From the NCBI RefSeq assembly GCF_002111595.1, contig NZ_LUTN01000023.1:1-49763 (forward strand): a stretch of 49,763 nt of DNA. Reading direction: 5' to 3'. Positions 21,518 to 32,168 of the stretch are shown piece by piece. This stretch comes from Lonsdalea britannica. GTDB lineage: Bacteria > Pseudomonadota > Gammaproteobacteria > Enterobacterales > Enterobacteriaceae. The notes beneath the pieces are model-generated. The model was not told where the DNA came from, ran no database searches, and saw only the letters and a list, made by a program, of their open reading frames with translations. A program made the translations under genes and the position numbers. Each line of letters starts with the position of its first letter. Position 1 is the stretch's first letter.

Positions 21518-21863
21518 GCATGCTAGATTCATCCTCACTGCATATCGTACTTACCTGTAGTTTGAGCTCTTCGGGCTTGAGCCTAAAGTTAGAATCTAAA
21601 GCAATATTCTGTGTCAAAATCGGAAAAAGTCATTTAAGTTAACGATGTTCTTCCCCCCGGTTTGGCAATCTGACAGTTATAAATTAATTTGTTTTGAAGG
21701 TTTCTTCGATCTTTGCCGTGTGTATGCGCAGAGTCCGCATGATTCAGTCCGGCACAAAGCTGGCATTCGGTGATTGAAGGCCGTTATAAGAGGCACGGAT
21801 GATCCTGCCATACCATTCACGTTAATAGTTCGAGATTTACCCCGAGTTTAAGAACCCACCATT
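21518..21863 (+). promoter_or_regulatory. rho leader region
   Basis: This untranslated region before rho is long, as in E. coli, where rho is autogenously attenuated by Rho-dependent termination in the leader. A 17-codon ORF at 21724-21777 (MRRVRMIQSGTKLAFGD) is at the position expected for the rhoL leader peptide, but I cannot confirm homology. I see no other gene. Confidence 0.55.
21724..21777 (+). CDS. Possible rho operon leader peptide (RhoL-like)
   Basis: A 17-codon open frame starts with MRRVRMIQ and ends 86 nt before the rho ATG. E. coli rhoL is 33 codons and lies in the same place. The match is positional only. There is no clear ribosome-binding site, so this is a weak call. Confidence 0.25.
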   Translation: MRRVRMIQSGTKLAFGD

Positions 21864-23123
21864 ATGAATCTTACCGAATTAAAGAATACGCCAGTTTCTG
21901 AGTTGATCACTCTTGGCGAAAATATGGGGCTGGAAAACCTAGCCCGCATGCGTAAACAGGACATTATTTTCGCCATACTGAAGCAGCATGCAAAGAGTGG
22001 CGAAGATATTTTCGGCGATGGTGTGCTGGAAATATTGCAGGATGGGTTTGGCTTTCTACGTTCCGCCGACAGCTCCTACCTCGCCGGTCCTGATGATATC
22101 TACGTTTCTCCCAGCCAAATCCGTCGTTTCAACCTCCGTACTGGCGATACCATTTCCGGTAAAATTCGCCCCCCCAAAGAAGGCGAGCGCTACTTCGCTC
22201 TGCTGAAAGTCAATGAAGTCAACTACGACAAACCGGAAAATGCCCGCAGTAAGATTCTGTTCGAAAACCTGACGCCACTGCATGCGAATTCGCGTCTGCG
22301 TATGGAACGCGGCAACGGTTCGACCGAAGATTTGACGGCACGCGTACTGGATCTGGCTTCCCCGATTGGTCGCGGTCAGCGTGGTCTGATTGTGGCGCCG
22401 CCGAAAGCGGGTAAAACCATGCTGCTGCAGAATATCGCGCAGAGCATTGCCTACAATCACCCAGACTGCGTGCTGATGGTGCTGCTGATCGACGAACGTC
22501 CGGAAGAAGTGACCGAGATGCAGCGTCTGGTGAAAGGCGAAGTTATCGCGTCTACCTTTGACGAACCGGCGTCTCGCCACGTCCAGGTTGCCGAAATGGT
22601 GATTGAAAAAGCGAAACGTCTGGTTGAGCACAAGAAAGACGTCATCATTCTGCTGGACTCCATCACCCGTCTGGCTCGTGCCTACAACACCGTCGTTCCG
22701 TCCTCCGGTAAAGTGTTGACCGGTGGTGTAGACGCTAACGCCCTGCATCGTCCGAAGCGTTTCTTCGGTGCGGCACGTAACGTCGAGGAAGGCGGTAGCC
22801 TGACAATCATCGCCACGGCGCTGGTCGATACCGGTTCGAAGATGGACGAAGTGATTTACGAAGAGTTTAAAGGTACCGGTAACATGGAACTGCATCTCTC
22901 TCGTAAAATCGCAGAAAAACGCGTCTTCCCGGCCATTGATTACAACCGTTCCGGCACGCGTAAAGAAGAGCTGCTTGCCAGCTCCGAAGAGCTGCAGAAA
23001 ATGTGGATTCTGCGTAAGATCATTCACCCAATGGGTGAGATCGACGCGATGGAATTCCTCATTAACAAACTGGCGATGACGAAGACCAATGATGAGTTCT
23101 TCGACATGATGAAGCGTTCGTAA
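21864..23123 (+). CDS. rho: Transcription termination factor Rho
   Basis: This 419-residue protein has exactly the E. coli length. It is the hexameric RNA-dependent ATPase that terminates untranslated transcripts. The N-terminal helical domain [19 protein letters not shown] is followed by the cold-shock-like RNA-binding fold with DGFGFLRS. Walker [12 protein letters not shown], Walker [17 protein letters not shown] and the Q/R-loop region [19 protein letters not shown] are all intact. An intrinsic terminator follows. Confidence 0.98.
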   Translation: MNLTELKNTPVSELITLGENMGLENLARMRKQDIIFAILKQHAKSGEDIFGDGVLEILQDGFGFLRSADSSYLAGPDDIYVSPSQIRRFNLRTGDTISGKIRPPKEGERYFALLKVNEVNYDKPENARSKILFENLTPLHANSRLRMERGNGSTEDLTARVLDLASPIGRGQRGLIVAPPKAGKTMLLQNIAQSIAYNHPDCVLMVLLIDERPEEVTEMQRLVKGEVIASTFDEPASRHVQVAEMVIEKAKRLVEHKKDVIILLDSITRLARAYNTVVPSSGKVLTGGVDANALHRPKRFFGAARNVEEGGSLTIIATALVDTGSKMDEVIYEEFKGTGNMELHLSRKIAEKRVFPAIDYNRSGTRKEELLASSEELQKMWILRKIIHPMGEIDAMEFLINKLAMTKTNDEFFDMMKRS

Positions 23124-23142
23124 ATTACGCTACCGGTTTGAG

Positions 23143-23173
23143 AAAACGCCACGCTGAGTCGTGGCGTTTTTTA
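23143..23173 (+). terminator. rho terminator
   Basis: A perfect 11-bp stem (AAAACGCCACG / CGTGGCGTTTT) with a CTGAGT loop is followed by a T-rich tail. It separates rho from the ECA operon. Confidence 0.92.
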
Positions 23174-23354
23174 TTTTGCTCTATAATGCTCGCGTGGAAG
23201 AGTTTTGGCGTAATCACGTGCTGCTTAGTGCATCACCTCATGCCTTGCCCATATACCGTTTTGTCCTGTGCTCTTCATGCTTTTGTCTATGAAAAGTTAG
23301 GTAAAAATAAGGCATTCATAAAACAGCCAGTTGTATTATCAAGCGCTGTAAATC

Positions 23355-24449
23355 GTGAACTTACTCATGATGAGTACTCAATTAGCGTCTACATTTCTGT
23401 TTTCTTTTCTTTTTCTGCTGCTGGCTCGCAAAGTGGCAAGAAAAAGTGGGCTGGTTGATCGCCCCAACTTCCGCAAACGTCATCAGGGACTGATACCGTT
23501 GGTGGGAGGGATTTCGGTTTATGCCGGAGTCTGCTTCACTTTTCTCATGACCGATGACTACATTCCCCATGCTTGGCTCTATCTGGTCTGCGCGGGGATT
23601 CTGGTCGTCGTCGGCGCGCTCGACGATCGCTACGATATCAGCGTGCGGCTACGCGCGACGGTGCAGGCGGCGGTCGCCGCGGCGATGATGGGATTTGCCG
23701 GTCTGACGCTCCAGCACCTGGGTTACATCTTCGGTGACTGGAATCTCAGCCTCGGACCTTTCAACTACCTGCTGACGCTATTCGCCGTTTGGGCCGCGAT
23801 AAACGCGTTCAATATGGTGGACGGCATCGACGGGCTGTTGGGCGGGCTGTCCAGCGTGTCTTTCGGCGCGATTGGCATTCTGCTGTATCACAGCGGGAAC
23901 CATAGTCTGGCGCTGTGGAGTTTCTCGATGATTGCCGCGACCTTACCCTACATTCTCCTAAACCTTGGCGCTTTCGGCCGGCGATATAAAGTCTTTATGG
24001 GCGATGCGGGCAGCACCATGATGGGCTTTACGGCGATCTGGCTCCTGTTGCAAAGTACGCAGGGAGAAGCGCATCCCATCAACCCGGTGACGGCGCTGTG
24101 GATTATCGCAATCCCGTTGATGGACATGGTCGCCATCATGTATCGCCGTCTGCGCAAAGGCATGAGTCCGTTTTCCGCGGATCGCCAGCATATCCATCAT
24201 CTGGTCATGCGGGCAGGCTTCACCTCTCGTCAGGCATTTGTGCTGATTACGTTGTCAGCCGCCGTGCTGGCGGCGATAGGCATAGCAGGGGAGTTCCTGT
24301 CCTTCATTCCTGAATGGCTGATGCTAGCCTTATTCCTGCTGATGTTTTCCCTCTATGGCTTCTGCCTGAAACGCGCGTGGCGGGTTGCGCGTTTTGTGAA
24401 GCGGGTAAAACGTCAGCTGCGCGAGCGGTCTTACTCTCAACCACGATAA
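23355..24449 (+). CDS. wecA: UDP-GlcNAc:undecaprenyl-phosphate GlcNAc-1-phosphate transferase WecA
   Basis: This 364-residue polytopic inner-membrane enzyme (E. coli 367) forms lipid I of ECA and primes many O-antigens. Diagnostic motifs are VGALDDRYDI with the Mg-binding DD pair, NAFNMVDGIDGLLGG, and DRQHIHH in the cytosolic loop near the C-terminus. About 11 membrane segments alternate through the sequence. It is the first gene of the wec operon, 181 bp after the rho terminator. Confidence 0.96.
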   Translation: MNLLMMSTQLASTFLFSFLFLLLARKVARKSGLVDRPNFRKRHQGLIPLVGGISVYAGVCFTFLMTDDYIPHAWLYLVCAGILVVVGALDDRYDISVRLRATVQAAVAAAMMGFAGLTLQHLGYIFGDWNLSLGPFNYLLTLFAVWAAINAFNMVDGIDGLLGGLSSVSFGAIGILLYHSGNHSLALWSFSMIAATLPYILLNLGAFGRRYKVFMGDAGSTMMGFTAIWLLLQSTQGEAHPINPVTALWIIAIPLMDMVAIMYRRLRKGMSPFSADRQHIHHLVMRAGFTSRQAFVLITLSAAVLAAIGIAGEFLSFIPEWLMLALFLLMFSLYGFCLKRAWRVARFVKRVKRQLRERSYSQPR

Positions 24450-24461
24450 TCTGGGGATAGA

Positions 24462-25504
24462 ATGAGTACAGAGAATCACGTTGTCCGGCACAACCAGTGG
24501 GATAATGAACTGGATATCCGCGGCTTGTTCCAGGTGCTTTGGCGAGGAAAACGCTGGATCGCTGGTTCGGTCGTACTGTTTGCCGCTCTGGCGATGCTGT
24601 ATGCCTGGCTAGCGCCTCAGGAGTGGAGCGCCACGGCGATCACGGATAAACCTACCGTCAATATGCTGGGCGGTTTCTACTCGCAGCAGCAGTTCCTGCG
24701 CAATCTGGATGCCAAATCTTTTGCGACCCCGCCCGCAGATCAACCGCCCATCACGGCGGAAGCTATGCGGAGTTTGTGATGCAGACCGCGGCGTACGATA
24801 CGCGACGTGATTTCTGGCTACAGTCTGCCTATTATCGTGCCCGTCAGACAGGGGATGCGCGAGCGGACGCCGCATTGCTGGATGAACTGGTCAATCAGAT
24901 TCAGTTCACGCCATATGACGAGGCCAAAAAAACCAACGATAGCGTGAAGCTGACGGCGGAAACGTCGGCTGATGCGAATGTCCTGCTTCGACAGTATGTT
25001 ACGTTCGCCAGCCAGCGTGCGGCGTCGCATCTTAACGAGGCGCTCGACGGCGCCTGGGCGGCTCGCACGGTTTTTATGCGTTCTCAGATCAAGCAGCAGG
25101 AATCCGTTGCCAAAGCGGCCTACGATCGTGAGCTGCATGTTGTCGAACTAGCCTTGCAGGCCGCTCGCCAACAGGGCATTCGCCAGAATGCGGCGGAGAC
25201 GCCTGCCAACGAGCTGCCTCCCTCTGAACTGTTCCTGCTGGGCGTGCCGATGTTACAAGCGCGGTTGGAGCTTTTACAGGCTGGCGGCCCGCAGTATGAC
25301 AGCGATTACGACCGCAACCGGGCGCTGCTGAATACGCTGCTGGTGGGGCCTGTGGTTGAAAAACAATTTCAGACCTATCGCTATTTGCGCACACCGGAAG
25401 AGCCGGTGAAACGCGATAGCCCTCGTCGCCTGCTGCTGCTGGTGATGTGGGGCAGTGTGGGATTGGTGATTGGCGCAGGCGTGGCGTTGGCGCGTCGCCG
25501 CTAA
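24462..25504 (+). CDS. wzzE: ECA polysaccharide chain-length regulator WzzE (one frameshift)
   Basis: This polysaccharide co-polymerase sets ECA repeat number. It has an N-terminal membrane segment (about 35-55, after LWRGKRWIAGSVVLFAAL), a periplasmic coiled-coil domain, and a C-terminal membrane helix preceded by the Pro-rich FQTYRYLRTPEEPVKRDSP. The frame breaks at ITAEA and resumes at EFVMQTAAYDTRRDFWLQ. One missing base near 24763 (GAAGC-TATG; GCC TAT is simplest) restores 347 residues (E. coli 348). It starts 13 nt after wecA. Confidence 0.93.
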
Positions 25505-25558
25505 CCGGCCTTGCCTGTGGCGGAACGCCCTATTTTATCTGACTAAAGAGCATCGAAT

Positions 25559-26688
25559 GTGAAAGTCCTGACTGTTTTCGGCACCCGCCCAGAAGCCATC
25601 AAAATGGCACCATTGATTCACGCACTGGCTCAGGATGCGTTTTTCGAGTCAAGAATCTGCGTCACGGCTCAGCACCGGGAAATGCTGGATCAGGTTCTGG
25701 AACTGTTTGGTATCAAGCCCGATTTTGACCTCAATATCATGCAGCCGGGGCAGGGACTCAGCGAGATCTCTTGTCGTATTCTTTCGGGGCTCAAACCCGT
25801 TTTAGAGGATTTCCGTCCCGATTTGGTGCTGGTGCACGGCGACACCTCTACCACGCTGATGGCCAGTTTGGCCGCCTTCTACCAGCGGATTCCGGTAGGG
25901 CATGTCGAAGCGGGACTAAGAACGGGCGATATTTATGCGCCCTGGCCGGAAGAGGCGAATCGCACGCTCACCGGCCATTTGGCACAGTATCACTTTGCGC
26001 CTACGGACAGCGCCCGGCTGAACCTGCTAAAAGAAAACGTGCCTGACGCCGCCATCAAAGTGACCGGCAACACGGTGATCGACGCGCTATTCTGGGTTCG
26101 CGACCTCATTGCCCGTGACCCCAAACTCAATCAGCCGTTACAGCTCAGTACGCCTTTTTATCCGAACAGCGCAAAATGATTCTGGTCACGGGCCACCGTC
26201 GGGAAAGTTTCGGCGGCGGTTTCGAACGGATTTGCAGTGCTCTGGCCGCCATCGCTCAACGTCACCCTGACGTCCAGATTGTGTATCCGGTGCACCTCAA
26301 CCCTAACGTCAGCGAGCCGGTGAACCGCATTCTCAGCGGTATCGACAATATTTTCCTGATAGCGCCACAAAATTACCTGCCGTTCGTCTACTTGATGAAC
26401 CGCGCTTACCTGATTCTGACGGATTCGGGTGGCATTCAGGAAGAAGCGCCTTCGCTCGGGAAGCCGGTTCTGGTCATGAGAGACACGACCGAACGACCAG
26501 AGGCGCTGGCCTCCGGCGTAGTGCGGCTCGTCGGCACCGATGCGACGAAGATTTTGAATAACGTCTCAGAGCTGCTGACGGATGAGTCAGCCTACCAGGC
26601 CATGAGTCAGGCGCAGAATCCTTATGGTGATGGTCATGCCAGCCAGCGAATTCTCGCGGCATTAAAAGAAAATCAGGTAACGTTATGA
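25559..26688 (+). CDS. wecB: UDP-N-acetylglucosamine 2-epimerase WecB (GTG start, one frameshift)
   Basis: This non-hydrolysing epimerase makes UDP-ManNAc from UDP-GlcNAc for ECA. Family blocks are [19 protein letters not shown] (GTG start, as in E. coli), [34 protein letters not shown] and [19 protein letters not shown]. The frame breaks at LSTPF and resumes at [16 protein letters not shown]. One T missing from the T-run at 26155-26159 restores 376 residues, exactly the E. coli length. Its TGA overlaps the wecC ATG (ATGA). Confidence 0.95.
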
Positions 26689-27947
26689 GTTTTAATACAA
26701 TTTCAGTCATAGGCTTGGGGTATATCGGTTTGCCCACCGCCGCGGCTTTTGCATCGCGGCAGCATAAAGTGGTGGGGATTGATGTGAATCGCCGTGCTGT
26801 GGAGACCATCAATCGCGGCGAAATTCACATTGTCGAGCCGGATCTGGATCAGGTCGTCAGCACGGCCGTGGCCGAAGGCTATCTGCGCGCCTGTGTGCAA
26901 CCGGTGCCCGCCGATGCCTTTCTTATCGCGGTGCCGACGCCGTTCAAAGGCGACCACGAGCCGGACCTGAGCTACGTTCGCGCGGCCGTCGAGTCCATCG
27001 CACCCGTACTGGAACCCGGCAATCTGGTTATTCTGGAGTCGACATCTCCGGTCGGCACGACAGAACAAATGGCCGAGTGGTTGGCGCAGGCGCGCCCCGA
27101 CCTAAGTTTCCCACAGCAGGCCGGCGACGAGGCGCAAATCAATGTGGCTTACTGCCCGGAGCGCGTTCTGCCTGGGAAAGTGATGGTGGAGCTGATCAAA
27201 AATGACCGCGTTGTCGGTGGGATGACGCCGACTTGCTCGGCGCGCGCCTGTGAGCTTTACCGCCTCTTTTTGGAAGGTGAGTGTGTAGTTACTAACTCCC
27301 GAACCGCTGAAATGTGCAAGCTGACGGAAAACAGCTTTCGCGATGTGAACATCGCCTTCGCCAACGAGCTTTCGCTGATTTGCGATGAACAGCAGATTGA
27401 CGTTTGGGAGCTTATCCAATTGGCAAATCGCCACCCGCGCGTCAACATCCTGCAGCCGGGGCCGGGCGTCGGCGGTCACTGCATCGCGGTCGACCCGTGG
27501 TTTATCGTGGCGCAAAATCCTGCATTGGCGCGGCTGATTCATACCGCCCGTCTGGTTAATGACGCCAAGCCGCAGTGGGTAGTAGACCGGGTGAAAGCCG
27601 CGGTTGCCGAAGCGTTAGTGAATACTGACAAACGTCCGAGCGAGCTCCGCGTCGCCTGTTTCGGGCTGGCGTTTAAACCGGATATCGACGATTTACGCGA
27701 AAGTCCGGCGCTGGATGTCGCGACCCGCATTGCCGAGTGGCATACGGGAGAAACGCTGCTCGTCGAACCGAATATTCAGCAACTGCCGGATTCTCTGCGC
27801 AAGACGGCAACGCTGGTGGATTGCGCCACTGCCTTACAAAAGGCCGATGTGCTGGTCATGCTGGTCGATCACCGCCCGTTCCGTGCGATCGCGCCTGAAC
27901 AGGTCAGCCAACGTTGGGTGGTGGATACCAAAGGCGTGTGGCGCTAG
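26685..27947 (+). CDS. wecC: UDP-N-acetyl-D-mannosamine dehydrogenase WecC
   Basis: This 420-residue NAD-dependent four-electron dehydrogenase (same length as E. coli) oxidises UDP-ManNAc to UDP-ManNAcA. The Rossmann motif [18 protein letters not shown] is at the N-terminus and the catalytic cysteine lies in [15 protein letters not shown]. The C-terminal UDP-binding domain includes [17 protein letters not shown]. The frame is intact. In E. coli rffG and rffH follow here; in this window wecD begins only 45 nt later. Confidence 0.97.
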   Translation: MSFNTISVIGLGYIGLPTAAAFASRQHKVVGIDVNRRAVETINRGEIHIVEPDLDQVVSTAVAEGYLRACVQPVPADAFLIAVPTPFKGDHEPDLSYVRAAVESIAPVLEPGNLVILESTSPVGTTEQMAEWLAQARPDLSFPQQAGDEAQINVAYCPERVLPGKVMVELIKNDRVVGGMTPTCSARACELYRLFLEGECVVTNSRTAEMCKLTENSFRDVNIAFANELSLICDEQQIDVWELIQLANRHPRVNILQPGPGVGGHCIAVDPWFIVAQNPALARLIHTARLVNDAKPQWVVDRVKAAVAEALVNTDKRPSELRVACFGLAFKPDIDDLRESPALDVATRIAEWHTGETLLVEPNIQQLPDSLRKTATLVDCATALQKADVLVMLVDHRPFRAIAPEQVSQRWVVDTKGVWR

Positions 27948-27992
27948 CCGCCCGCCGATGACCGCTTATTCTGCGATAACAGGACGTCGTTT

Positions 27993-28697
27993 ATGCCGCT
28001 GCATGCCATTGTGGAATCTTTAAGCTGGGAAAGCGCGTTCTTTCATCGCGCCAGCGGCAGGCTGCTGTTTTCAGACGCGGCGCCGGTGCTCAATGCCGCG
28101 GCGATGGCGCAGTACGATATCGTTCAGGCGAAAATTCCGGCGAATGCGACCGCACAGGCGGATGCACTGGCCGCGCTGGGTTTCCGCCTGGCGGAAAGTG
28201 AGGTCGACCTGAGCGTGTCTTTGCCCGAACGGCCGGATGTCGAGACGTTCGACGGCGTACGTCGGGCCGTCGAAAGTGATATCCCCATACTGTGCGAGGC
28301 GGCCCGGACGACGTTTGCGCTGAGCCGTTTCCGCGCGCCGTGGTATGCGGCGGAAGACAGCGGACGGTTTTATGCCCGCTGGATGGAGAATGCGGTGCTT
28401 GGGACGTTTGATGATGTCTGTCTCCTGCTGGAAGACGGCCACCATCGGCCGCAAGGGTGGGTCACGTTGCGACAGTTGCCGGAGCAGGAAGCACGTATTG
28501 GTTTACTGGCAGTGTGGCCGGGACATACCGGACGCGGCATCGGACGCCGCCTGATGCAGGCGGCGGAAACGTGGTGCCGACAGCAGGACGTTCGACGTTT
28601 ACGGGTCGCGACCCAACTTGGCAATATGGCGGCGCTGCGGCTTTATCTCAGCAGCGGCGCGCGAATCGACAGCACAGCCCATTGGCTATACAGGTGA
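27993..28697 (+). CDS. wecD: dTDP-fucosamine acetyltransferase WecD (RffC)
   Basis: This 234-residue GNAT enzyme (E. coli 224) acetylates dTDP-4-amino-4,6-dideoxygalactose to dTDP-Fuc4NAc. The conserved SRFRAPWYAAEDSGRFYARWMENAVLGTFDD block is characteristic of RffC, and the GNAT acetyl-CoA site appears as LLAVWPGHTGRGIGRRLM. Compared with E. coli the CoA-loop carries a few extra residues. It lies directly after wecC with no rffG/rffH between, and 4 nt before wecE. Confidence 0.94.
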   Translation: MPLHAIVESLSWESAFFHRASGRLLFSDAAPVLNAAAMAQYDIVQAKIPANATAQADALAALGFRLAESEVDLSVSLPERPDVETFDGVRRAVESDIPILCEAARTTFALSRFRAPWYAAEDSGRFYARWMENAVLGTFDDVCLLLEDGHHRPQGWVTLRQLPEQEARIGLLAVWPGHTGRGIGRRLMQAAETWCRQQDVRRLRVATQLGNMAALRLYLSSGARIDSTAHWLYR

Positions 28698-28701
28698 CGA
28701 T

Positions 28702-29832
28702 ATGATCCCATTCAATGCTCCGCCCATCGTAGGCTCCGAGCTGGAATACATGCAGGCCGCCATGCGCAGCGGCAAGCTATGCGGCGATGGCGGCTTTACC
28801 CGTCGCTGTCAGCAATGGCTGGAGCACTATTCCGGCAGCCCGAAAGTGTTGCTCACGCCTTCCTGCACCGCTTCGCTGGAGATGGCGGCGCTGTTGCTGA
28901 ACATCCAGCCCGGCGATGAAGTCATCATGCCGAGCTATACCTTCGTCTCGACGGCGAACGCCTTTGTGCTGCGCGGCGCCACGATTGTCTATGTCGATAT
29001 CCGCCCGGATACGCTGAACATTGATGAAAAGAAAATAGAAGCCGCGATCACTGAGCATACCCGTGTGATCGTGCCGGTGCATTATGCCGGCGTGGCGTGC
29101 GAAATGGATGCCATTATGGCATTGGCGCAAAAACACGGGCTGTACGTGGTGGAAGATGCCGCGCAGGGCGTGATGTCCCGCTACAAGGGACGCCCGCTGG
29201 GATCAATTGGCCATATCGGCTGCTTCAGCTTTCATGAAACCAAGAACTATACGGCGGGCGGCGAAGGCGGGGCGACGTTGATCAACGATCCGGCGCTGAT
29301 TGACCGTGCGGAAATCATTCGCGAGAAAGGCACCAACCGCAGCCAGTTCTTCCGCGGTCAGGTTGATAAATATACCTGGCGCGATTTGGGTTCCAGCTAC
29401 CTGATGGCGGATATTCAGGCGGCCTATCTGTGGGGACAGCTGGAAGCCGCTCAGCGCATCAACGAGCGTCGACTGCGTCTTTGGGATGCCTATTATGCCG
29501 CGTTTCATCCGCTGGAAGCGGCGGGCAAGCTGGAACTACCGACGGTCCCGGCTGACTGCGTACACAACGCCCACATGTTTTATCTACGGCTGCGCGATAT
29601 CGAACAGCGCAACGACTTCATCAGCTATATGAAAGAAGCCGAAATTATGTCCGTATTCCACTACATTCCGCTGCACAGCAGTCCGGCAGGGCAGCAGTTC
29701 GGGCGTTTCTCCGGCGAAGATCGCTTCACCACCCGTGAAAGCGAACGACTGGTGCGCCTGCCGCTGTTTTACAACCTGCGCAACGTGAATCAGCGTACCG
29801 TTATCAGCACGGTGCAGAGCTTCTTCTCCTGA
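28702..29832 (+). CDS. wecE: dTDP-4-amino-4,6-dideoxygalactose transaminase WecE (RffA)
   Basis: This 376-residue PLP sugar aminotransferase of the DegT/DnrJ/EryC1 family has exactly the E. coli length. It converts dTDP-4-keto-6-deoxyglucose to the 4-amino galacto sugar. Markers are MIPFNAPPIVGSELEYM, VVEDAAQGVMSRYKG and the PLP-lysine segment FHETKNYTAGGEGG. The start at 28702 is the family start; an in-frame Met further upstream lies inside wecD. One base separates its stop from wzxE. Confidence 0.96.
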   Translation: MIPFNAPPIVGSELEYMQAAMRSGKLCGDGGFTRRCQQWLEHYSGSPKVLLTPSCTASLEMAALLLNIQPGDEVIMPSYTFVSTANAFVLRGATIVYVDIRPDTLNIDEKKIEAAITEHTRVIVPVHYAGVACEMDAIMALAQKHGLYVVEDAAQGVMSRYKGRPLGSIGHIGCFSFHETKNYTAGGEGGATLINDPALIDRAEIIREKGTNRSQFFRGQVDKYTWRDLGSSYLMADIQAAYLWGQLEAAQRINERRLRLWDAYYAAFHPLEAAGKLELPTVPADCVHNAHMFYLRLRDIEQRNDFISYMKEAEIMSVFHYIPLHSSPAGQQFGRFSGEDRFTTRESERLVRLPLFYNLRNVNQRTVISTVQSFFS

Positions 29833-29833
29833 T

Positions 29834-31083
29834 ATGTCACTCGCCAAGGCATCAGTCTGGACGGCAGCCTCGACGCTGATCAAAATCGGGGTGGGGCTGG
29901 TCGTCGTTAAGCTGCTGGCCGTCTCTTTCGGGCCTGGCGGCGTAGGACTGGCGGGGAATTACCGCCAGCTGATTACCGTGCTGGGCGTATTGGCGGGCGC
30001 GGGTATTTTTAACGGCGTCACCAAATACGTCGCGGAATACCAGCAGCGTCCGGCGGAGCTACGGTCTTTGTTAGGCACAGCGACCACGATGGTCACCGTG
30101 TTTTCGCTGGCGTTAGCGCTGGTGCTATGGCTGGCGGCACTGCCGATAGCCGAAGCGTTGTTCGGTGAGACGCGCTTCGCCTCCGTTATTCGCGCGTTGG
30201 CGCTGCTTCAGGTTGGGATTGCCTATGCCAACCTGTTTCTGGCGATCCTGAAAGGGTATCGCCATGCGCGGGGCAATGCGCTGGCAATTATCCTGGGAAG
30301 CATCGTGGGACTGGCGGCCTATCTGGCTTGTTTCTGGCTGGGCGGTTATGACGGTGCGCTCGTCGGCCTGGCATTGGTGCCTGCGTTGATCGCGGTTCCG
30401 GCAGCGTGGTGGCTCCAACGCGCGACACCACTGCGCTGGCCGATGCTGAAGCCGCTGTGGGAACGGATGCTGGCGGGGCGGCTGGCCAAGTTTACTCTGA
30501 TGGCGCTGATGACGGCCGTCACGCTGCCGGTCGCTTATATCACCATGCGTAATTTGCTCGCGGCGCACTATGGCTGGGAGGCGGTCGGGATCTGGCAGGG
30601 CGTCACCACCATTTCCGACGCCTATCTGCAGTTCATCACGGCTGCGTTCAGCGTCTATCTATTGCCGACGCTATCACGGCTGACCGAACGCCGAGATCAG
30701 GCGCGGGAAATAGTGACGTCGCTGAAGTTTGTACTGCCCACGGTCGCGGCGGTGAGTTTTGTCGTCTGGCTGCTGCGCGATGTGGCGATCTGGCTGCTGT
30801 TCTCACATCAGTTTATTGCGATGCGCGATCTCTTCCCTTGGCAACTGACTGGGGATGTGATGAAAGTGGGCGCTTACGTTTTTGGCTATCTGGTCATCGC
30901 GAAAGCCTCTCTGCGCTTCTATTTGCTGACCGAAATCAGCCAGTTTCTCCTGCTGATGGGATTCTCGCATTGGCTGATCCCGTTGCATGGCGCACTGGCG
31001 CGGCACAGGCTTATATGGCAAGCTATCTGGTCTATTTCCTGCTGTGTTGCGGCATTTTCATTATTTACTGTAGGCGAGCATGA
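29834..31083 (+). CDS. wzxE: ECA lipid III flippase WzxE (one frameshift near C-terminus)
   Basis: This 12-helix MOP/Wzx-type flippase moves ECA trisaccharide-lipid to the periplasm. It begins [20 protein letters not shown], with strongly hydrophobic segments throughout. The frame breaks at LIPLHGAL and resumes at [20 protein letters not shown]. One missing G at 30997-30998 (CTGGCG for CTGGGCG) restores 416 residues, exactly the E. coli length, and makes the stop overlap the wecF ATG by four bases. As given, translation would run on in the wrong frame to 31126 and lose the last membrane helix. Confidence 0.95.
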
Positions 31084-32168
31084 CCCCCTTAATTCACGTG
31101 CTGGGTGCGGATATCCCTCATCATAATCAGACGGTACTGCGTTTTTTCAACGACGTACTGGCCCCGACGCTGCCCGCTGAGCAGGCGCGGCGCTTTATGG
31201 TGGTGGCCCCGGCGGAGGCCGCATGGCTGCAAAATTTTCCCGCGTTGACCGTTGATCGCTATTCCGATAAACGTGCGCTGGCGAAAGCGGTGGTCGCACA
31301 GGCTAAGGCGCACCGCGAGACCCGATTTTTCTTCCACGGCCAGTTCAACCCGTGGCTGTGGCTGGCGTTGCTGACCGGCGGCATCCGTCCCGCCCAAGCT
31401 TATTGGCACATCTGGGGCGCTGATCTTTATGAGACGGCAAGCGGTATGGCTGCGCGTCTGTTCTATCTGTTGCGCCGTCGTGCGCAGGGGCGTATCGGCC
31501 GGGTATTCGCGACGCGCGGCGATCTGAACTATTTTGGCCAGCGGCAGCCGCAGGTTCCCGCCGAACGGCTTTATTTTCCCACCCGCATGGATCCGACGCT
31601 GGTCGCGCCACACGACCTAAAAGGTCAGGCCGGGCCGATGACCATTTTGGTGGGGAATTCCGGCGATAAAACCAACCGTCATATCGAAGCGCTGCGGGCG
31701 ATTCACGAGCGGTTCGGTGAACGCGCGCGGGTGATTGTGCCTATGGGCTATCCCGCCAATAACGATGACTACATTGCGCAGGTCCAGCAGGTCGGCGATG
31801 CGTTGTTTGGCGTGAAACGTTTTCAGCTGCTGCGTCAGCAGATGGCGTTTGACGACTATCTGGCGATGCTTCGCCGCTGCGATCTGGGCTATTTCATCTT
31901 CGACCGGCAGCAGGGTATTGGTACGCTGTGCCTGCTGATCCAGTTCGGCGTGCCGTTTGTGCTGAGCCGCCATAATCCGTTCTGGCAGGATTTGCAGGAA
32001 CAACATCTTCCCGTGCTGTTTTACGGCGATGATCTGGATGAAGCGGGCGTGTTGGAAGCGCAGCAGTCGCTGGCGCAGGTCGACAAGCGGCAGATTGCGT
32101 TTTTCAATCCGAACTATATCGACGGTTGGCATCGGGCGCTGGCGCTCGCCGCGGGAGAGCCGGTATGA
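31080..32168 (+). CDS. wecF: TDP-Fuc4NAc:lipid II Fuc4NAc transferase WecF (RffT)
   Basis: This 362-residue GT56 glycosyltransferase (E. coli 359) adds Fuc4NAc to lipid II, giving ECA lipid III. Recognised by [20 protein letters not shown] at the N-terminus, [29 protein letters not shown] and [21 protein letters not shown]. It is a cytosolic, membrane-peripheral enzyme. ATGA overlaps link it to both wzxE and wzyE. Confidence 0.96.
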   Translation: MTPLIHVLGADIPHHNQTVLRFFNDVLAPTLPAEQARRFMVVAPAEAAWLQNFPALTVDRYSDKRALAKAVVAQAKAHRETRFFFHGQFNPWLWLALLTGGIRPAQAYWHIWGADLYETASGMAARLFYLLRRRAQGRIGRVFATRGDLNYFGQRQPQVPAERLYFPTRMDPTLVAPHDLKGQAGPMTILVGNSGDKTNRHIEALRAIHERFGERARVIVPMGYPANNDDYIAQVQQVGDALFGVKRFQLLRQQMAFDDYLAMLRRCDLGYFIFDRQQGIGTLCLLIQFGVPFVLSRHNPFWQDLQEQHLPVLFYGDDLDEAGVLEAQQSLAQVDKRQIAFFNPNYIDGWHRALALAAGEPV

